A stretch of DNA of 6,562 bases from Pseudorhodoplanes sp. (GCA_008933495.1 WBUW01000176.1:1-6562), one strand, 5' to 3'. Numbered from the stretch's first letter, positions 1-6,252 are shown. Numbers and translations: made by a program. Notes: generated from the letters alone by a model not told the origin.

Positions 1-351
1 CGCGACGTTGTCCGTTGCATCAAGAAAAGGCAGCAGATTATGGAATTGAAAGATGAAGCCGATCTTGTCGAGCCGCAGCCGCCGCAGGTCGCTGCGCTGC
101 CAACGGCCGTCACGAAGGACCAGTTCGCCGTCGAGTTCCATGGCGCCCGACGATGGGTCGAGGATGCAGCCAATGATGTTGAGAAGGGTGGTCTTGCCCG
201 AACCCGACGGTCCCAGCAGCGCCACGACCTGGCGAGGATAGACCTCAAGCGAAACGTCCCTGAGCGCATCCACGCGGGTTTCGCCTTCGCCAAAGTGTTT
301 GGATATCCGGTCGAGACGGACAAGCGGTGTGCGCGAACCCGGGGCCGCCAT
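1..351 (-). CDS. ABC transporter ATP-binding protein, DevA/LolD/MacB type (partial)
   Basis: This is the first 117 residues of an ABC ATPase that continues beyond the left edge of the window. It would hydrolyse ATP on the cytoplasmic face to drive the permease encoded just upstream. Visible motifs are a Walker A, GPSGSGKTT at residues 47-55, and a Q-loop with its flank, FQFHNLLPFLDATDNV at 101-116 (Gln102). The FQFHNLLP sequence is characteristic of the DevA/LolD/MacB group of exporter ATPases. The signature motif, Walker B and H-loop fall outside the window. The ATG at 351 lies one base after the permease stop codon, and a GGGGG run just upstream could serve as ribosome binding site, so translation is probably coupled. 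The family is sure; the exported substrate is unknown. Confidence 0.95.
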   Translation of the reverse strand, partial: MAAPGSRTPLVRLDRISKHFGEGETRVDALRDVSLEVYPRQVVALLGPSGSGKTTLLNIIGCILDPSSGAMELDGELVLRDGRWQRSDLRRLRLDKIGFIFQFHNLLPFLDATDNVA

Positions 352-352
352 G

Positions 353-1486
353 TCAGCCCCCAAGCGCCGTTGCCGGATCGATTCTCAGCGCAGCGCGCAC
401 GCCAAGGCCGCTTGAGAGAAGACACACGCCGAAGACGATCATTCCCAGGACCAGAACATTGTCCGGCTCCAGCACCACGCGCCGGGGGAAGTAATCCTTG
501 ATGTTGACAATCAAGGTGGTGCCGATCGCGAAACCGATGAATCCAAGCGCCAGCGCTTGCTGCACGATCATGCCGATGATGGTCCGGTCGGGCGCACCGA
601 TCAGTTTCAGAGTGGCGATCTGTCTAAGCTTCTCCATCGTCATCGTGTAGATGATAAGCGCAATGATGACCGCGGAGACGACAAGCAGGAGAGACGTGAA
701 CAGACCAATCTGGCGCCGTGCACGGTCAACGAGCGAGCGCGTCAGTATGGTCTCCTGCGCCTCCTGGGTGATGGCCGTGAGGTGCTTCCAGCGCCGCACC
801 GTTTCGGCGACGGCGTCGGGGGAAGCGTTCGGCTGCAGCCGCGCCACGACGGCGTTGACCGTGTCGCGGCCGGACGCAGCGGCGCCGCGCGCAAGCTGGA
901 CGCGGGCGGCGGGCGGGGCGAGATCGAACTGCAGCTTCTGTGCGTCGAGCAGCGTGATATAGACCGCCGGATCGCCGCCGGAATTGACCTGGTGCTGGGT
1001 TATTCCAACGGCGGTAAAAATGCTGCGGCCGAGCGTGATGCGGTCATCAAGTTCAATTCCGGAAGCACGATCGGCGATCAGTTCATAGTGGTTGCGCGCG
1101 ATGTGTCGTCCCTGCACCAGTTCAGCGGGCCCGCCCGGGCGCGTTGGCTCATAGCCAATGACATAGAGCCGCAACTTCTTGTCTTTGTATTGCGCTTCCA
1201 CCGTCTGATAGGTGATGCTGCCGGCGGCAGCGACGCCGGCAATCCGCGCGATCGCTTCGCGTATGTCGCCGGGAATACGGGAGGCCTCCGCGAACGGGCC
1301 TCGGGTGTTTGCCTCCACCACCCACAGGTCTATAGCCGGCGCCCGGGCGATCGTGAGGGCATCGACAACGAGGCCGCGATAGATGCCGATCATCGCCAAT
1401 ACCACGCCGAGAAGCAGGCCGAGCCCGACGCAGGTCAGCAAGAAACGCCCGAGGCTGTGACGAATGTCCCGATACGCAAGGTTCAC
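353..1486 (-). CDS. FtsX/MacB-fold ABC transporter permease, DevC-like
   Basis: This 377-residue inner-membrane protein has the layout of a DevC/MacB-type permease. A first membrane helix (about 14-36) is followed by a large periplasmic domain (about 40-255), then three helices (about 260-282, 304-326 and 343-363). The C-terminal 120 residues form the FtsX domain. A coupling segment, MEKLRQIATLKLIGAP (about 284-299), should contact the ATPase, and the protein ends RIDPATALGG, a typical ending in this family. Such permeases do not form a classic channel; they use ATP to move the periplasmic adaptor and expel substrate through an outer-membrane partner. The start is GTG at 1486, overlapping the adaptor stop as GTGA, which indicates translational coupling. 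No outer-membrane TolC-like gene is in view. The substrate cannot be read from the sequence. Confidence 0.93.
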   Translation of the reverse strand: MNLAYRDIRHSLGRFLLTCVGLGLLLGVVLAMIGIYRGLVVDALTIARAPAIDLWVVEANTRGPFAEASRIPGDIREAIARIAGVAAAGSITYQTVEAQYKDKKLRLYVIGYEPTRPGGPAELVQGRHIARNHYELIADRASGIELDDRITLGRSIFTAVGITQHQVNSGGDPAVYITLLDAQKLQFDLAPPAARVQLARGAAASGRDTVNAVVARLQPNASPDAVAETVRRWKHLTAITQEAQETILTRSLVDRARRQIGLFTSLLLVVSAVIIALIIYTMTMEKLRQIATLKLIGAPDRTIIGMIVQQALALGFIGFAIGTTLIVNIKDYFPRRVVLEPDNVLVLGMIVFGVCLLSSGLGVRAALRIDPATALGG

Positions 1487-2640
1487 TTCGGTCTGGCCTC
1501 AATTGCCCGCGCCGAACGACCCTCGCGAAAGCCGTCGGCGATGCGCGCGACGACGCGCGCATCCCGGGGCAGCCCGGCGCTGATCTCCAGCCGCGCGTCT
1601 TCGGTGCGATGCCGGAAGCCGACAAGCCGGCGGTGCAGACGCCCCGCTTCGACCGTCCATACGCGTCCCTGCCGGCCATCGTAACCGTGCACGGCGGACT
1701 CCGGCACCAGCAGCGCCTTGTCAAGCCGATCGACGGTGATCCAGAACTCCGCCTGCTCGCCGAGATAGACGCGCGGCGGAGGATTGTCGCCCTTGATGAA
1801 AACGCGCCGCTCTTCGGTGACGCGGTCGCTTTCGAGACCGATCCGGACCACGCGCCCGGTGAACGCCTCCTGCGGGCGCGAACGCAGGCGGGCGTCGACC
1901 CGTTGGCCCTCTTGAATGAACCCGGCACGCGCTTCATCGACATAGGCGAGGCCCCAATATGTGCCGACCGCGATCAGGGTGAAAATCGGGTCGCCGGCCT
2001 TGATGACCGTGCCCAGTTCCTTGTGGCGTTCGATAATCAGGGCATCGTATGGCGCCACCAGCGTTCGGTGACGCAGCATCGTTTCCTCGAACTGCAGCTG
2101 CGCGCGCGTATCGGTCAGCTGCGCCTTGGCGCTTTCCGCTTCGCTTTCCGCCACGGCGACATCGGCGCGCGCGACCGCCTCATCCCTGGCCGCCTCATCC
2201 GCAACCTGCTGGGAGACGATGTCGCGGCCCACCAGCGCCTGCTTGCGTCTGTTGGCCTCCTGCTTCTGGGCAGACACCGCCTGCGCCTTTTCGAGATTGG
2301 CCGCCGCCTTCTTGATATTGACGTCCGCAACGAGCAGCGCAGCGCGGGCCTTGGCGACCTTGGCTTCCTGCTCGCCGGTGTTGAGGCGCGCCAATACCTG
2401 GCCTTTCGAGACGCGGTCGCCGTGGTCAGCATTCAGCTCGACAAGTGTCGCGCCGACTTCGAACCCGATTTTCGACAGCACCTGGGCTTCGACCGTGCCG
2501 AGGCCGAATACACGTACCGGTACGTTTTCCTCGACCGACGCGACTTCGACGGTGATCGGACGATTCGTGTAAAGAAGAATGGCGGCTCCGGTCGCGACGA
2601 TCACGCCAGCGACGATTAGTGCGTACTTCACATAAGGCAT
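1483..2640 (-). CDS. HlyD-family periplasmic adaptor (membrane fusion protein), DevB-like
   Basis: With the ATG at 2640 this is a 385-residue adaptor linking the inner-membrane ABC permease to an outer-membrane channel. In order it shows a single N-terminal membrane anchor (about 6-24), a lipoyl/biotinyl-like half (about 58-95, including ELNADHGDRVSKGQVLARL), an Ala/Glu/Lys-rich coiled-coil hairpin (about 95-195), the second lipoyl half starting LVAPYDALI, a beta-barrel region (about 230-275) and a membrane-proximal domain containing LLVPESAVHG. It is the first gene of a three-gene operon whose order matches devBCA. The reading frame is open to a TTG at 2715, and GTG codons at 2691 and 2661 are further options. 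I chose ATG 2640 because it places a short basic start directly before the anchor and leaves room for the promoter implied by the FNR-type box. None of these starts has a strong Shine-Dalgarno; the best is GAGA before GTG 2661. The family is certain, the exact start is not. Confidence 0.92.
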   Translation of the reverse strand: MPYVKYALIVAGVIVATGAAILLYTNRPITVEVASVEENVPVRVFGLGTVEAQVLSKIGFEVGATLVELNADHGDRVSKGQVLARLNTGEQEAKVAKARAALLVADVNIKKAAANLEKAQAVSAQKQEANRRKQALVGRDIVSQQVADEAARDEAVARADVAVAESEAESAKAQLTDTRAQLQFEETMLRHRTLVAPYDALIIERHKELGTVIKAGDPIFTLIAVGTYWGLAYVDEARAGFIQEGQRVDARLRSRPQEAFTGRVVRIGLESDRVTEERRVFIKGDNPPPRVYLGEQAEFWITVDRLDKALLVPESAVHGYDGRQGRVWTVEAGRLHRRLVGFRHRTEDARLEISAGLPRDARVVARIADGFREGRSARAIEARPK

Positions 2641-2713
2641 GCGGAAAACGGCGCCGACCACGGGCTGGTCTCTGTTATTCGTTTCGGGCACGGCTGTCGT
2701 TAATTCAAAAATC

Positions 2714-2719
2714 AAAATG
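2714..2719 (-). promoter_or_regulatory. Possible -10 element of the export operon
   Basis: CATTTT on the minus strand lies where a -10 hexamer belongs if the FNR-type box is a class II activator site. It matches TATAAT at 3 of 6 positions, including the important second A and last T. No clear -35 is seen, which is normal for activator-dependent promoters. The evidence is positional only. Confidence 0.3.
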
Positions 2720-2741
2720 ATTCAAATCACGCTCTCGCGCG

Positions 2742-2755
2742 TTGATTTGCATCAA
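2742..2755 (-). promoter_or_regulatory. Perfect FNR/Anr/FixK-type operator
   Basis: The sequence TTGATTTGCATCAA is an exact match to the palindromic FNR/Anr consensus TTGAT-N4-ATCAA and also fits the FixK form TTG-N8-CAA. Its centre is at 2748.5, upstream of the minus-strand export operon. A class II site (centre at -41.5) would place the transcription start near 2707, where CATTTT (minus strand, 2719-2714) could act as a -10 element with 3 of 6 consensus matches. Activation under low oxygen is therefore likely but inferred. The site is symmetric, so an effect on plus-strand transcription cannot be excluded, although no gene is evident there. Confidence 0.7.
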
Positions 2756-3144
2756 TCCCCGATCGCGGCCGTTGCCGTGGTGCGTCCTTGACAGAGACAT
2801 TCGCCATGACGCGCTGCGTCGGCAAGCGGTTGCGCGCCGATCCGATCGTCAAGCTGCCGGCGGCGGCTGGCGCCGCGCAGTCACGCTGCCGGCCGCGAGG
2901 CGATCGGCGAGCCGGGCCGCAGGCACGCATTCAGCGGGGCGATTTTCCACGATCGGAAAAGCAAATCCGGCGTCCAGGTATCCGAGGCCGGGCGGCTCAA
3001 CGCGCCGGAGGACGCCAAGCCGAAGAGGCTGCTGCGTGCCTCAAGCGTGGCCATGCGACGCGCGGCGGGCGCGCAAAGTGACCGGCTGCGAGCAGGCAGG
3101 GGCGAGTCCATGTTTCCGGACCCCCACGCTGGATGAACCGAACG

Positions 3145-3162
3145 CCGCCGCAGGAGCGGCGG
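3145..3162. repeat. GC-rich inverted repeat (7-bp stem, AGGA loop)
   Basis: CCGCCGC and GCGGCGG are perfectly complementary and enclose the four bases AGGA. No T-run follows directly, so this is not a canonical intrinsic terminator. On the plus strand the loop exposes a purine-rich, Shine-Dalgarno-like AGGA. It may be part of a structured transcript or simply a chance GC palindrome. Confidence 0.4.
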
Positions 3163-3242
3163 GTCCGAGCCCGGGATATGACTTGACGCAGACCGGGATT
3201 CCCGCACATGTCGACCATGCGCCGATACGGTGCTCGGGAACA

Positions 3243-3280
3243 TTTTTTGTTTTTGCAATATTCAAAAGCCCTTATTTTCC
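3243..3280 (+). promoter_or_regulatory. AT-rich leader, probable tRNA-Arg promoter region
   Basis: This is the most AT-rich stretch of the window and directly precedes the tRNA gene. TATTTT at 3273-3278 could serve as a -10 element, with TTTTTG at 3250-3255 seventeen bases upstream as a poor -35. The composition change strongly suggests a promoter, but the hexamers are weak matches, so the exact elements are uncertain. Confidence 0.35.
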
Positions 3281-3286
3281 AAGCGC

Positions 3287-3363
3287 GGTCCCGTAGCTCA
3301 GCCGGATAGAGCAGCGGTTTCCTAAACCGAAGGTCGCAAGTTCGAGTCTTGCCGGGACCGCCA
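3287..3363 (+). tRNA. tRNA-Arg (anticodon CCT)
   Basis: The cloverleaf can be drawn in full. The acceptor stem pairs GGTCCCG (3287-3293) with CGGGACC (3353-3359). The D stem is GCTC/GAGC (3296-3299 and 3309-3312). The anticodon loop is TTCCTAA (3319-3325) with CCT at 3321-3323. The T arm is GCAAG-TTCGAGT-CTTGC (3336-3352). The discriminator is G3360 and CCA is encoded at 3361-3363. CCT reads the arginine codon AGG. The anticodon stem GCGGT/ACCGA has one mismatch at its outer end (G27 against A43); all other stems are perfect. Five T residues follow the CCA. The gene lies 22 bp from the end of the convergent patatin-like gene. Confidence 0.97.
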
Positions 3364-3385
3364 TTTTTCCGCGATCGAATTCCAA

Positions 3386-4312
3386 TCAGCCAAGATAGCG
3401 CCGCAGCGCCGGCAATGCCTGCGCGACGCAGGCGCGGCCTTCGGCGATCGCTTCGCTGGCGCGGTCGAATTCCAGCAAGGCGATGTCAGCGAGGCGCGGG
3501 AGCAGCATGACATGCGGCGGTTCGCCGGCGAGCCGGCTGCGCGTGATCCGGTCCTGCATGATGTTGATGCAATTGGCGAGGACGTCGAAATACCCCGGCG
3601 TCAACGGCCCCTGCGGCATGAGGCGTTGCGCGATCTGGCTCGCCTGCCCGCGCCATGCGGCCGGCAGTTGGGTCAGCACCCGGCCGAGAAGCTCGACCGG
3701 AATGCGCCCCGGCCCGCTCGCGGCCGGCGCGTCGCGTTCATTCTGGAACCGGCGCCCGAGCAGGTCTCCGTTCAGATTGACCGCAATGATCACTTCCGCG
3801 CCGAGCGCCCGGCAGACCGAGACCGGCACCGGATTGGACAGGCCGCCGTCGACCAGCCATTTGTCGCCGATCCTGGCCGGCGAAAAGATTCCGGGGATCG
3901 CGATGGAAGCACGCACCGCTTCATGGACCGGGCCGGACCGCAGCCAGATTTCGCGGCCGGTCGCCAGATCGGTTGCGACCGCGGCAAATCTCCCGGCATA
4001 ATCCTCGATCGGCGCCGCGATCCCCAGCCGTTGCAGAAACGCGACCACGGACCTGCCTTCGATCAGGCCGCCGCCCGATAGCCGCACGTCGAGCAATCCG
4101 ACAATCTCGCGCCAGGTCGCCTGCTCGGCCCATTGCCGCAACTCGTCCAGCCGGCCGGCGACATAGGCCGCCCCCACCAGCGCGCCGATCGAAGCCCCGC
4201 ACACGATGTCGGGTTCGATGCCCGCCTCGCGCAGAGAGGCGATGACGCCGATATGCGCCCAGCCGCGGGCCGAGCCGCTGCCGAGCGCGAGGCCGATGCG
4301 GGGACGAGTCAT
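3386..4312 (-). CDS. Patatin-like phospholipase / esterase (RssA-type)
   Basis: This 308-residue protein belongs to the patatin family of serine hydrolases, which use a Ser-Asp dyad to cleave acyl esters of phospholipids or other lipids. Visible elements are the glycine-rich oxyanion loop GSGSARG (11-17), the nucleophile elbow GASIG (Ser41), and the DGG motif with the catalytic Asp155, in WLVDGGLSNPVPVS (152-165). No signal peptide or membrane helix is seen, so it should be cytoplasmic or peripherally bound. The frame stays open to 4621, but I start at ATG 4312 because MTRPRIGLALGSGSARG is the usual compact beginning of RssA-like proteins and AGGGA lies ten bases upstream; the residues further upstream look non-coding. 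The natural substrate is unknown. The nearby PHB-type hydrolase and 3-hydroxybutyrate dehydrogenase permit, but do not prove, a role linked to storage polymer or granule lipids. Confidence 0.92.
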   Translation of the reverse strand: MTRPRIGLALGSGSARGWAHIGVIASLREAGIEPDIVCGASIGALVGAAYVAGRLDELRQWAEQATWREIVGLLDVRLSGGGLIEGRSVVAFLQRLGIAAPIEDYAGRFAAVATDLATGREIWLRSGPVHEAVRASIAIPGIFSPARIGDKWLVDGGLSNPVPVSVCRALGAEVIIAVNLNGDLLGRRFQNERDAPAASGPGRIPVELLGRVLTQLPAAWRGQASQIAQRLMPQGPLTPGYFDVLANCINIMQDRITRSRLAGEPPHVMLLPRLADIALLEFDRASEAIAEGRACVAQALPALRRYLG

Positions 4313-4530
4313 GGCGTGGCATTCCCTGGCGAGCCAAAGCAAGGCTGCCATAAGACTATCACGGACCGCGATGCGGCAGGCAGCGATGCGGCGGCGCGCC
4401 TGTTCGGCGTTGTCGTCGGCGTCCGCGATTGATGGTCGTGGCCTTTTGTGGTCGAGTCGGGCGATCTGAAAGCCAACGCAATCACGGCGTGACGCCGTCA
4501 ATGCGGACTTGATTCGTACGGGGATGAAAT
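4313..4530. other. Divergent intergenic region
   Basis: These 218 bp separate the patatin-like gene (leftward) from the membrane protein gene (rightward) and must hold the promoters of both unless either is read from further away. I see no strong sigma-70 hexamers. Notable elements are a 10-bp direct repeat GCGATGCGGC at 4368-4377 and 4383-4392, spaced 15 bp start to start, and the palindrome ACGGCG-TGA-CGCCGT at 4484-4498. Confidence 0.5.
4484..4498. repeat. 6-bp inverted repeat upstream of membrane protein gene
   Basis: ACGGCG and CGCCGT are perfectly complementary around TGA. The repeat ends 32 bases before the ATG at 4531, a position where an operator or leader hairpin would be sensible. 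No known consensus is recognised, and short GC palindromes are frequent at this base composition. Confidence 0.35.
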
Positions 4531-5148
4531 ATGAAAATGAGTTTTGCTGCGATGACGGCGGCGCTCGGGCAGGCCGCGCCGCGCAAACGCATTCTGGTTC
4601 TGGCCGTGCTGTCGGTCGCATCCGCGCTCCTCTCCAATTACAGCTTTGCGGTGCTCAATATCGGCGGCTATCCGCCGCTGCCCGGCATCTGGTTCGGACT
4701 GGTGCTGGCGGCCGCGGGCTATCTATGGGTGACGCGCAGTCCGTTCGAGCTGCTGGTCATCGTGCTGATCACGCTCGCGGCATGGCTGCTCGCCTATCAC
4801 GTCGCAATTGTCGTCGACGGCAGCGTTGAAAGGCTGCTGCGGCCCGCGGTATCGGCGGACGACGAAACCGGCCCGTGGCTGCTGCGTCATCGCGATGCCA
4901 CCAAATTCGCCATCGACGGCGTGGCGGCGGGATTCGTCGGGAGCCTGCTGACGATGTTCGGATCGTCGGTGTTTTGCCGCAGTCTGCGGGCGCCGGCGCA
5001 TTGGGCGCGGACGCTGTTGGTCGGCAGCGCGGCCGGCCTGATGCTGGCGGCGGTCGATACCAAGCTGAACGGGTTGCTGCTCCTGTTCATCGTCTGGCAG
5101 CCGGCGGTGGCCGCCTCGATCGCCTTCGGTCTGGAGCGCCGGAGCTGA
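4531..5148 (+). CDS. Unrecognised multi-pass membrane protein
   Basis: This 205-residue protein is strongly hydrophobic and I do not recognise its family. Likely membrane segments are about 21-42, 51-67, 72-94, 126-147, 161-176 and 181-201, so five or six helices with a short basic N-terminus (RKR at 18-20). A polar central loop of about 30 residues (96-125) contains an acidic patch, ADDETG. No catalytic motif, cysteine pair or nucleotide-binding motif is seen. The start ATG at 4531 follows GGGGAT by six bases, a reasonable ribosome binding site. The exported hydrolase gene starts 36 bp downstream, but a strong hairpin lies in the gap, so co-transcription is uncertain. Codon use looks like that of its neighbours, with no sign of recent transfer. 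A real gene is likely; the function is open. Confidence 0.85.
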   Translation: MKMSFAAMTAALGQAAPRKRILVLAVLSVASALLSNYSFAVLNIGGYPPLPGIWFGLVLAAAGYLWVTRSPFELLVIVLITLAAWLLAYHVAIVVDGSVERLLRPAVSADDETGPWLLRHRDATKFAIDGVAAGFVGSLLTMFGSSVFCRSLRAPAHWARTLLVGSAAGLMLAAVDTKLNGLLLLFIVWQPAVAASIAFGLERRS

Positions 5149-5150
5149 GG

Positions 5151-5170
5151 TCCGGCGCGCTCGCGCCGGA
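5151..5170 (+). terminator. GC-rich stem-loop, possible terminator or attenuator
   Basis: Just after the membrane protein stop codon, an 8-bp perfect stem (TCCGGCGC with GCGCCGGA) encloses the loop GCTC. Its position at a gene end suggests a terminator or mRNA-stabilising hairpin, but no T-run follows, so it is not a standard intrinsic terminator. It ends 14 bases before the hydrolase start codon and could also affect translation initiation there. Confidence 0.4.
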
Positions 5171-5184
5171 CGTGCAAGCCTGTC

Positions 5185-6252
5185 ATGATCAGCCATTTCC
5201 CCACGCGGCAACCGACGGCCGGCCGGCCAGGCCGGCGACCGCGCGCAGCGCTGGTGGGCGTGGCCTGTGTCGCGCTCGCCGCATTTGCTGTGGCAACGGA
5301 CGCACGCGCCGGCGATCCGCGCGAGCAAACGGGCTTCGGCTCGAACCCCGGCAACCTGCGCATGTTCAGCCACGTGCCCGACGGATTGCCGGCCGCCGCG
5401 GCGCTGATCGTGGTCCTGCACGGCTGCAAGCAGACCGCGGCCGCGTTCGCGCGCGACGCCGGCTGGCTTGCGTTTGCCGGGCGCGCCAGGGTCGCGCTGC
5501 TGCTGCCGGAGCAGAAAGGCCTGCCGCGGCATTTCCACGACGTCTATCTGCCGCCCTGGATGGTCGCGATGGGCGGCGGCAACAACCAGAATGGCTGCTT
5601 CAACTGGTTCGAGCCCGGCGACCATGCGCGCGACCGCGGCGAGGCGCTCTCGATCCGCCAGATGATCGAGACCATGATCGCCCGCCACGCGCTCGACCGC
5701 GCGCGCGTATACATCGCCGGCTTCTCGGCCGGCGGGGCGATGGCGGCCGCAATGCTCGCGACCTATCCGGAGCTGTTCGCGGGCGGCGCCATCGTTACCG
5801 GCGTGTCGTACGGATGCGCGACGAGCGTGTTCGAGGCGCTGCGCTGCATGGAGCCGGGCATCGACCGCTCGCCGGCGGAATGGCGGCGCAAGGTGCTCGA
5901 ATCGGCCGGCGCCGGTGCCCGGTTTCCTCCCGTGACGATCTGGCAGGGCAGCGCCGACCGCCGCGTGGTGCCGCAAAACCAGCGCGAACTGGTCGAGCAG
6001 TGGGTTGCCGTTCACGGCATTGCAGACCGGCCGGGGCGTATCGACAAGAGCCGCATGGCGACGCGGACGCAATATCTCGATGCGGACGGTGCCGTGCGGG
6101 TCGAAAGCGTGCTGGTGCACGGGCTCAGGCACGCTTTCCCGATCGAGAGCGGCGGAGCGCTGCCATGCGGGCAGGCCGGGGAATTTGTCAGCGCGGCGGG
6201 CATCTGCGCGGCGCGGGAGATCGCCCGGTTCTGGGGCTTGACCGCCGACTGA
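5185..6252 (+). CDS. Exported PHB depolymerase family esterase (LpqC-like)
   Basis: This 355-residue alpha/beta hydrolase belongs to the PHB depolymerase/LpqC esterase family, which cleaves polyhydroxyalkanoate, feruloyl or acetyl-xylan esters. An Arg-rich N-terminus and hydrophobic stretch (about 21-37) end in ARA (40-42), a good signal peptidase I site, so the product is probably periplasmic or secreted. The oxyanion region is LHGCKQTA (78-85), the lipase box GFSAGG carries Ser181, Asp258 sits in QGSAD and His316 in GLRHAFPI. The order oxyanion-Ser-Asp-His is that of type I PHB depolymerase catalytic domains. The mature part has six cysteines (81, 138, 211, 221, 328, 341), compatible with three disulfides and an extracytoplasmic site. 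It ends shortly after the His region, so the linker and substrate-binding domain typical of extracellular PHB depolymerases are absent; soluble oligomers or another ester may be the substrate. There is no good Shine-Dalgarno before ATG 5185, but this start is needed for the signal peptide. The 3-hydroxybutyrate dehydrogenase-like gene downstream supports a PHB-related role. Confidence 0.9.
   Translation: MISHFPTRQPTAGRPGRRPRAALVGVACVALAAFAVATDARAGDPREQTGFGSNPGNLRMFSHVPDGLPAAAALIVVLHGCKQTAAAFARDAGWLAFAGRARVALLLPEQKGLPRHFHDVYLPPWMVAMGGGNNQNGCFNWFEPGDHARDRGEALSIRQMIETMIARHALDRARVYIAGFSAGGAMAAAMLATYPELFAGGAIVTGVSYGCATSVFEALRCMEPGIDRSPAEWRRKVLESAGAGARFPPVTIWQGSADRRVVPQNQRELVEQWVAVHGIADRPGRIDKSRMATRTQYLDADGAVRVESVLVHGLRHAFPIESGGALPCGQAGEFVSAAGICAAREIARFWGLTAD

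Larger units (their letters stand above)
2756..3286. other. Gene-poor stretch between export operon and tRNA-Arg
   Basis: About 530 bp in which I find no convincing gene on either strand. The open frames present (for example 2742-3296 plus, 2881-3258 minus) give Arg/Pro/Ala/Ser-rich translations with no recognisable domain and look like by-products of high GC content. What it does hold is a 7-bp stem-loop (3145-3162), a weaker hairpin with one G-U pair (3219-3233) followed by TTTTTTGTTTTT at 3243-3254, and an AT-rich leader (about 3240-3280) immediately before the tRNA. A small RNA on the plus strand or a decayed remnant of a transferred segment are both possible; neither is shown. Confidence 0.5.

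Noticed and set aside
557..1684. A 375-codon plus-strand frame opposite the permease and the adaptor end
   Set aside because: It is an antisense shadow of clearly recognisable transporter genes; the translation has low-complexity charged content and no domain.
2742..3296. A 184-codon plus-strand frame across the gene-poor stretch, running into the tRNA
   Set aside because: It begins inside the FNR-type box, has no ribosome binding site, ends within the tRNA and shows no recognisable protein features.
3322..3513. Minus-strand frame ending SRQDSNLRPSV
   Set aside because: The tail is the antisense translation of a tRNA gene, a well-known source of false protein calls; the rest overlaps the patatin-like gene in another frame.
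4313..4621. N-terminal extension of the patatin-like protein to 411 residues
   Set aside because: The extra 103 residues have no similarity to the family and overlap the start of the divergent membrane protein gene; the ATG at 4312 has a suitable AGGGA and gives the usual N-terminus.
5185..5310. Possible twin-arginine (Tat) signal in the hydrolase because of GRRPR
   Set aside because: The conserved residues after the arginine pair (x-F-L-K) are missing, and cysteines suitable for disulfides favour the Sec route.
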